Assembly: GCA_035644815.1 (NCBI GenBank)
Contig: DASQNU010000199.1
Location: 1-26,039 of the forward strand
Source: Brevibacillus_F sp035644815
GTDB lineage: Bacteria; Bacillota; Bacilli; Brevibacillales; Brevibacillaceae
Direction of reading: 5' to 3'
DNA length: 26,039 nt
In this document: in pieces, positions 22,666-26,039 of the stretch
How the letters are laid out: every line of letters begins with the position of its first letter
Numbering within the stretch: position 1 is the stretch's first letter
The notes under the pieces: generated by a model
Told to the model about the DNA's origin: nothing
Database searches by the model: none
What the model saw: the letters and a program-made list of their open reading frames with translations, nothing else
Program-made: the position numbers and the translations under genes

Positions 22666-23643
22666 ATGTCAAAAGCCGACAATATGCTGTCGATTCTATG
22701 GCTGTTAAAAACGAGGAAAAAAGTAACGGCCAAGCAATTGGCTGAAACATTGGAGATCAACATTCGCACGGTGTATCGATACATAGACGCGCTTTGTGCC
22801 AGCGGCGTTCCGATCATTTCGGATGCAGGGCACAATGGCGGCTATAGTCTGCTTCACGAATTTACTGAAGCGCCTTTATTTTTTGACTTGGACGAACAAA
22901 AGGCGCTCACCCATGCGGCGAAGTTTGCCAAAGAGGCGGGATATCCGCACGGCGAGGCATTGGACCGAGCGATTGCAAAACTCCGCAAGTATACCAGCCA
23001 GGAGCAGCAAAATACCATTAACCGCCATATTGTGGGCTTTGATGTCATTCATCCGCCAACCGACACCGCCTTGGAACAGAAGCTGCAGGAGTTGGAAATG
23101 GCGGTAGCGAACGAACAGACGCTTACGATGGAGTATCACAAAGGGATGGCTACCGCTCCACAGACCCGACAGATCGATCCATACGGGTTGGTCTACTGGA
23201 AAAACAATTGGTATCTCGTCGCTTACTGCCATCTTCGCGGGGAGATTCGCAGCTTTCGGGCGGATCGAATTCGTACCTTATCCGCGACAGATGGGACGTT
23301 CACAAGGCCTGAGGGATTTTCCGCTCGACACTTTTTCCTGAGCAGGCTGCTGCCCGATCTAGACAACCGGGAGCAGTTAATTCCGGTTACGATTCATGCG
23401 AAGGAAGCAGCGCTGAATGATCTTTGTGATCATTGGTTATTTGGGCACGGACTGGTAGAGCGCAGCGAACAGCAGGCGCAATTTTTGCTGCAAAAGGAAA
23501 CAGTCCTTTACTACGCCCCATACATTCTTGTTGGTTATGGAAAATCCATTAAAAAAGTGGAACCGCAATTGTTGAAGGAAAAAATGGCCGAGCTTGCCGC
23601 CGAGCTGTACGCCTATTATTCTGCTGAAATCGAACTTCACTGA
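22666..23643 (+). CDS. WYL-domain helix-turn-helix transcriptional regulator
   Basis: This is a regulator of 325 residues in the same broad family as the one at 4470-5465, but clearly diverged from it. The N-terminus MSKADNMLSILWLLKTRKKV leads into the winged HTH QLAETLEINIRTVYRYIDAL, then GHNGGYSL. The WYL region is KNNWYLVAYCHLRGEIRSFR. The ATG at 22666 follows GAGGGGATAAG. It heads a run of plus-strand genes (VOC, DJ-1/PfpI, DinB) with short gaps, which it probably controls. A long hairpin overlaps its stop codon. The ligand is unknown. Confidence 0.87.
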   Translation: MSKADNMLSILWLLKTRKKVTAKQLAETLEINIRTVYRYIDALCASGVPIISDAGHNGGYSLLHEFTEAPLFFDLDEQKALTHAAKFAKEAGYPHGEALDRAIAKLRKYTSQEQQNTINRHIVGFDVIHPPTDTALEQKLQELEMAVANEQTLTMEYHKGMATAPQTRQIDPYGLVYWKNNWYLVAYCHLRGEIRSFRADRIRTLSATDGTFTRPEGFSARHFFLSRLLPDLDNREQLIPVTIHAKEAALNDLCDHWLFGHGLVERSEQQAQFLLQKETVLYYAPYILVGYGKSIKKVEPQLLKEKMAELAAELYAYYSAEIELH

Positions 23644-23664
23644 CCGTAGCTGTCAGTGAAGTTC
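23632..23664 (+). terminator. Perfect 13-base hairpin overlapping the WYL stop codon
   Basis: GAACTTCACTGAC (23632-23644) and GTCAGTGAAGTTC (23652-23664) are exact complements with a 7-base loop, and the TGA stop is in the left arm. No T run follows (ATCTATC), so termination may be partial. It could instead be an mRNA stabiliser or a tuned attenuator between the regulator and the genes it may control. Confidence 0.5.
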
Positions 23665-23702
23665 ATCTATCATCAAGATAAATCATTCGAGGAGGGATGA
23701 TC

Positions 23703-24089
23703 TTGAAATTGTATGGGATCCGCTTACTGGTCACGGATTTTAAGAAAAGCGTCGCTTTCTATCGGGACGTACTGGAAATTCCGCTCGAATGGTATGTGGA
23801 GGAAGCGGAGTATGCCAATTTCAATACGGGTGAAGCCAAGATTGAGATCATGACACGAAAAACGATGGCGGATGCGCTTGGCGAAGGCTATGAGCAAGTC
23901 GCCGCGAAAATCCCGACAAGCGTCGTGCTCGATTTTGGAGCAGAGGATATCGATGCGCGATACGAAAGTCTTCGGGAAAAAGGGGTCTCTTTCCTGAAAG
24001 AGCCGCATAATCGCGAAGATTGGGGAGCACGTGTCGCCCATCTGCGCGATCCGGATGGTAACACCATCGAGCTTTATCAATTGCTTTAA
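23703..24089 (+). CDS. VOC family protein (glyoxalase/bleomycin-resistance-like)
   Basis: This is a small vicinal-oxygen-chelate protein of about 128 residues, made of two beta-alpha-beta3 repeats. YGIRLLVTDFKKSVAFYRDVL is the first repeat start, FNTGEAKIEIM carries the first metal-side Glu region, and LRDPDGNTIELYQ is the closing motif with a conserved Glu. Members include glyoxalase I, dioxygenases and antibiotic-binding proteins; which applies cannot be told. The TTG at 23703 is preferred: GAGGAGGG lies seven bases before it but abuts the ATG at 23697, too close for a ribosome to use. With the ATG the protein gains two residues. Confidence 0.85.
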   Translation: MKLYGIRLLVTDFKKSVAFYRDVLEIPLEWYVEEAEYANFNTGEAKIEIMTRKTMADALGEGYEQVAAKIPTSVVLDFGAEDIDARYESLREKGVSFLKEPHNREDWGARVAHLRDPDGNTIELYQLL

Positions 24090-24123
24090 GGCGAAATGAA
24101 CACACATATGAGGAGTGATCTGG

Positions 24124-24705
24124 ATGAAAGAAGTATTGATATTTCTAACCGATGGTTTCGCTGATTGGGAAGCCAGCTATGTGAGCACAGAGTTGAACAA
24201 GCCGGGCAGAGGCTATCAGGTGAAGACCATTGCGATTGACACTGAGCCTAAGAAATCAATGGGTGGTTTGACCGTACTGCCCGATTATGCGCTTGAGGGG
24301 TATGAGGTCCATTCCCAGCTTGCCATGCTGATTCTCCCGGGAGGAACGGGATGGGGGGAAGACAAACATCAGCAGATCAAAACGTTGGTTGCGGAATGTG
24401 TCGCCCACAACGTGCCAGTGGCAGCGATCTGCGATGCGACCACGTTTTTGGGGAAACATGGTTTTCTCGATCACCAGCCCCACACAGGGAACTCCTTGCC
24501 GTACTTGCAGGCAAAAGCTCCTGAATACCAAGGTCATTCCTATTACGTCGAGGCGCAATCGGTATTGGACGGAAACCTGATCACCGCGAATGGAAGCGCT
24601 GCGGTCGAGTTTGGCAAACACATCCTGGAGAGACTGCAGGTGCTGAAACAAGACGAGCTGGAACAATGGTTTGCTATTTTCAAGCATGGGTACATCCAGA
24701 CTTGA
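24124..24705 (+). CDS. DJ-1/PfpI family protein (type 1 glutamine amidotransferase-like)
   Basis: This is a cytoplasmic protein of 193 residues with the DJ-1/PfpI fold. The N-terminus KEVLIFLTDGFADWEASY contains the conserved glutamate (Glu16). LILPGGTGWGED is the glycine loop, and PVAAICDATTFLGKHG carries the nucleophile Cys103 in the AxC elbow. This form is like B. subtilis YoaZ and related stress proteins. Possible functions are glyoxalase III, deglycase or chaperone activity; none is proven by sequence. The ATG at 24124 follows AGGAG; a GTG nine bases earlier is in frame but lies in that site. It is 34 bases after the VOC gene. Confidence 0.88.
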   Translation: MKEVLIFLTDGFADWEASYVSTELNKPGRGYQVKTIAIDTEPKKSMGGLTVLPDYALEGYEVHSQLAMLILPGGTGWGEDKHQQIKTLVAECVAHNVPVAAICDATTFLGKHGFLDHQPHTGNSLPYLQAKAPEYQGHSYYVEAQSVLDGNLITANGSAAVEFGKHILERLQVLKQDELEQWFAIFKHGYIQT

Positions 24706-24732
24706 GACTATAGTAGGGGGGAATCGATTGTC

Positions 24733-25239
24733 ATGCACAAAGCATTGAAGCTGTACGACTTTCACACATGGGCCAATCAAAAGCTCTTTCACCACTTGAA
24801 GGAATTGCCTGAATCGGTCATCAACGCTGAGGTGAAAAATGTGTTTTCCTCGCTTCATGAGGGATTGGTCCATATTCTCTTGATCGATCAGGTATGGTTA
24901 TCGGCCATGCAGGGCAAAAGCTTCGAAGAGATTCGAGCGGCATCAGGTCAACTCGCAGAAGAAGCAAAAGGAAAAACCCTTGATGAATTGGAACGGCTCT
25001 ATCACACGATGAAGGAGAGATACCTGGCCTATTTTGATCAGCAAGCCGATCTGGATGGTATCACCTCCATCAGCCATCCGGCTTATGGAACCTTGCAGGT
25101 AAGCTATGCCGACCTGCTCCAGCATGTGGTCAATCATGGTACATACCATCGTGGCAATCTGGCATCGATATTGCGACAGTTGGGACATACGGGCGTCCCC
25201 ACTGATTATATTTATTACCTTTATGATGCCAGCAGGTAA
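24733..25239 (+). CDS. DinB family protein (putative metal-dependent hydrolase/transferase)
   Basis: This is a four-helix-bundle protein of 168 residues. The DinB metal triad is complete: His47 (in HEGLVHILLIDQVW) and His135 with His139 (HVVNHGTYHRGN). The start YDFHTWANQKLFHHLKEL is typical of the YfiT/DinB superfamily, which includes thiol-S-transferases such as BstA and mycothiol-dependent enzymes. In bacillithiol-containing Bacillota such proteins may use bacillithiol (family knowledge, not shown here). The start follows a GGGGGGAA run at a somewhat long spacing. It is the last gene of the WYL-VOC-DJ-1-DinB run and ends at a terminator. Confidence 0.88.
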   Translation: MHKALKLYDFHTWANQKLFHHLKELPESVINAEVKNVFSSLHEGLVHILLIDQVWLSAMQGKSFEEIRAASGQLAEEAKGKTLDELERLYHTMKERYLAYFDQQADLDGITSISHPAYGTLQVSYADLLQHVVNHGTYHRGNLASILRQLGHTGVPTDYIYYLYDASR

Positions 25240-25251
25240 GGGAAACCCAGT

Positions 25252-25285
25252 AAACGCTTATCGTTACAGATAGGCGTTTTTTCTT
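25252..25285 (+). terminator. Terminator of the DinB gene
   Basis: AACGC-TATC pairs with GATA-GCGTT, followed by TTTTCTTT. Confidence 0.82.
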
Positions 25286-25297
25286 TCGACAAAGTTA

Positions 25298-25328
25298 TTG
25301 ACTTCGAGTGCACTCAAAATCGTATACT
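25298..25328 (+). promoter_or_regulatory. MerR-type promoter with 19-base spacer and palindrome
   Basis: -35 TTGACT (25298-25303) and -10 TATACT (25323-25328) are separated by 19 bases rather than 17. The perfect palindrome GAGTGCACTC (25306-25315), with flanking TT/AA symmetry, lies in the spacer. This is the hallmark of a promoter that a MerR-family activator untwists. It precedes the merR-type gene itself. Confidence 0.8.
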
Positions 25329-25353
25329 TTCCCCATCAGGGAGGTGGAAGTTG

Positions 25354-25752
25354 ATGGACAACGCGTTGACTATCCAACAAGTAGCGGAGCGCACGGGCTT
25401 GACCGTCCATACGCTGCGCTACTACGAACGGGTTGGACTGATGGATCATGTCGCCAGAGCGGCCAATGGACATCGACGTTATTCGGAACATGATCTCGAG
25501 TGGATCGGCTTTCTCCAATGCTTGCGGGCGACCAATATGCCGATCGCGGAGATGAAGCGATTTTACGATTTGGCGCAACTGGGAAAAACCAACTATACGG
25601 AACGGAGGCAGCTGCTGGAGATTCATGCGCAACGACTGCGCAATCAGCTGGAACAAATTCAAACTACGATGGCCTATCTTGACAAGAAAGTTTCCTACTA
25701 CCGGAGAAAGGAAAGCGAGTTGCTGCAGCAAGCAGGCGAGCTGCGTACGTAA
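25354..25752 (+). CDS. MerR family transcriptional regulator
   Basis: This is a regulator of 132 residues. The N-terminal winged HTH is LTIQQVAERTGLTVHTLRYY with ERVGLMDHVARAANGHRRYS, and LEWIGFLQCLRATNMPIAEM forms the next helices. A long C-terminal coiled coil (about 80-130) is the dimer interface. No cysteine pair for metal binding is present, which points to the AdhR/YfmP-like group that responds to aldehydes or other organics. The ATG at 25354 follows GGGAGGTGG; a TTG just before it is a possible start. It is followed after 20 bases by an aldo/keto reductase, its likely co-transcribed target. Confidence 0.9.
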   Translation: MDNALTIQQVAERTGLTVHTLRYYERVGLMDHVARAANGHRRYSEHDLEWIGFLQCLRATNMPIAEMKRFYDLAQLGKTNYTERRQLLEIHAQRLRNQLEQIQTTMAYLDKKVSYYRRKESELLQQAGELRT

Positions 25753-25772
25753 TAAAAAGGGGGTAGCGGGTA

Positions 25773-26039
25773 ATGAAAACAGTAAACTTGGGCAATACCG
25801 GGATGGAAGTAAGCGCCATAAGTCTGGGATGCATGTACTTCGGAACGAAAATGAGCGAGTCTGTTTCCTTTGCGCTGTTAGATCATTATTACGAAGCAGG
25901 GGGTCGCTTCTTGGATACAGCAAACAATTATGCGTTTTGGGCGGAAGGGGGCAGCGGAGGGGAAAGCGAATCTCTGATCGGACGGTGGCTGAAGGAGCGG
26001 GGGAATCGTCACGAAATGGTGATCGCGACCAAGGTAGGG
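25773..26039 (+). CDS. Aldo/keto reductase (3' part outside the window)
   Basis: The first 89 codons are visible and the frame is open to the window edge. MKTVNLGNTGMEVSAISLG is the standard aldo/keto reductase start. GGRFLDTANNYAFWAEG holds the catalytic Asp and Tyr, ESLIGRWLKERGNRH is the next helix, and VIATKVG holds the catalytic Lys. It reduces aldehydes or ketones with NADPH. It follows AAGGGGGT and the MerR regulator. The substrate cannot be predicted. Confidence 0.9.
   Translation, partial: MKTVNLGNTGMEVSAISLGCMYFGTKMSESVSFALLDHYYEAGGRFLDTANNYAFWAEGGSGGESESLIGRWLKERGNRHEMVIATKVG

Overview
The window is chromosomal DNA of a low-to-mid GC, endospore-former-type Bacillota. It most resembles the Brevibacillus/Paenibacillaceae group. 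That placement is an inference from protein families and style: strong AGGAGG-type ribosome binding sites, some GTG/TTG starts, OpuC-type osmoprotectant transport, a Bacillus-type Fnr with a C-terminal cysteine cluster, and a long-form hibernation factor. No rRNA, tRNA, CRISPR array, transposase or phage gene was seen, so this looks like ordinary chromosome rather than an island.

Layout. 44-2794 (+): an osmoprotectant ABC importer (ATPase with CBS domains, one permease, binding lipoprotein) closed by a terminator. 2987-5465 (-): a thioredoxin-reductase-like flavoprotein, an Rrf2 regulator and a WYL regulator; the WYL gene diverges from an SDR oxidoreductase (5583-6419, +) across a perfect palindrome. 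6420-6821 carries no credible gene but holds a strongly self-complementary block of about 210 bases flanked by terminators, just upstream of an ABC-F ATPase (6822-8378). Next come an MgtC-like membrane protein (-) and an acyl-CoA ligase (+). 10806-14834 (+) is a two-gene unit: a membrane-bound GGDEF-EAL protein with a predicted extracellular sensor region, followed by a solute-binding lipoprotein with no transporter beside it. Then a GNAT acetyltransferase (-), a flavodoxin-like FMN reductase (+) and a VWA-domain lipoprotein (-).

18173-22354 is an oxygen-limitation module. Fnr (19290-20015) is surrounded by TGTGA-N6-TCACA sites. Three of them sit exactly 41.5 bases upstream of a start point inferred from a -10 hexamer. 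These promoters would drive a three-gene minus-strand operon (two small unknown proteins and a truncated haemoglobin), a hibernation-promoting factor gene, and narK (nitrate/nitrite transport). The hibernation-factor gene is frameshifted at an A8 run in this sequence.

22666-26039 (+): a WYL regulator with its own probable operator leads a run of small detoxification or metal-type proteins (VOC, DJ-1/PfpI, DinB). Then a MerR regulator with a classic 19-base promoter spacer precedes an aldo/keto reductase cut by the window end.

The best candidates for something undescribed are the structured element at 6490-6774, the binding-lipoprotein/c-di-GMP receptor pair at 10806-14834, and the small unknown proteins in the Fnr-driven haemoglobin operon.
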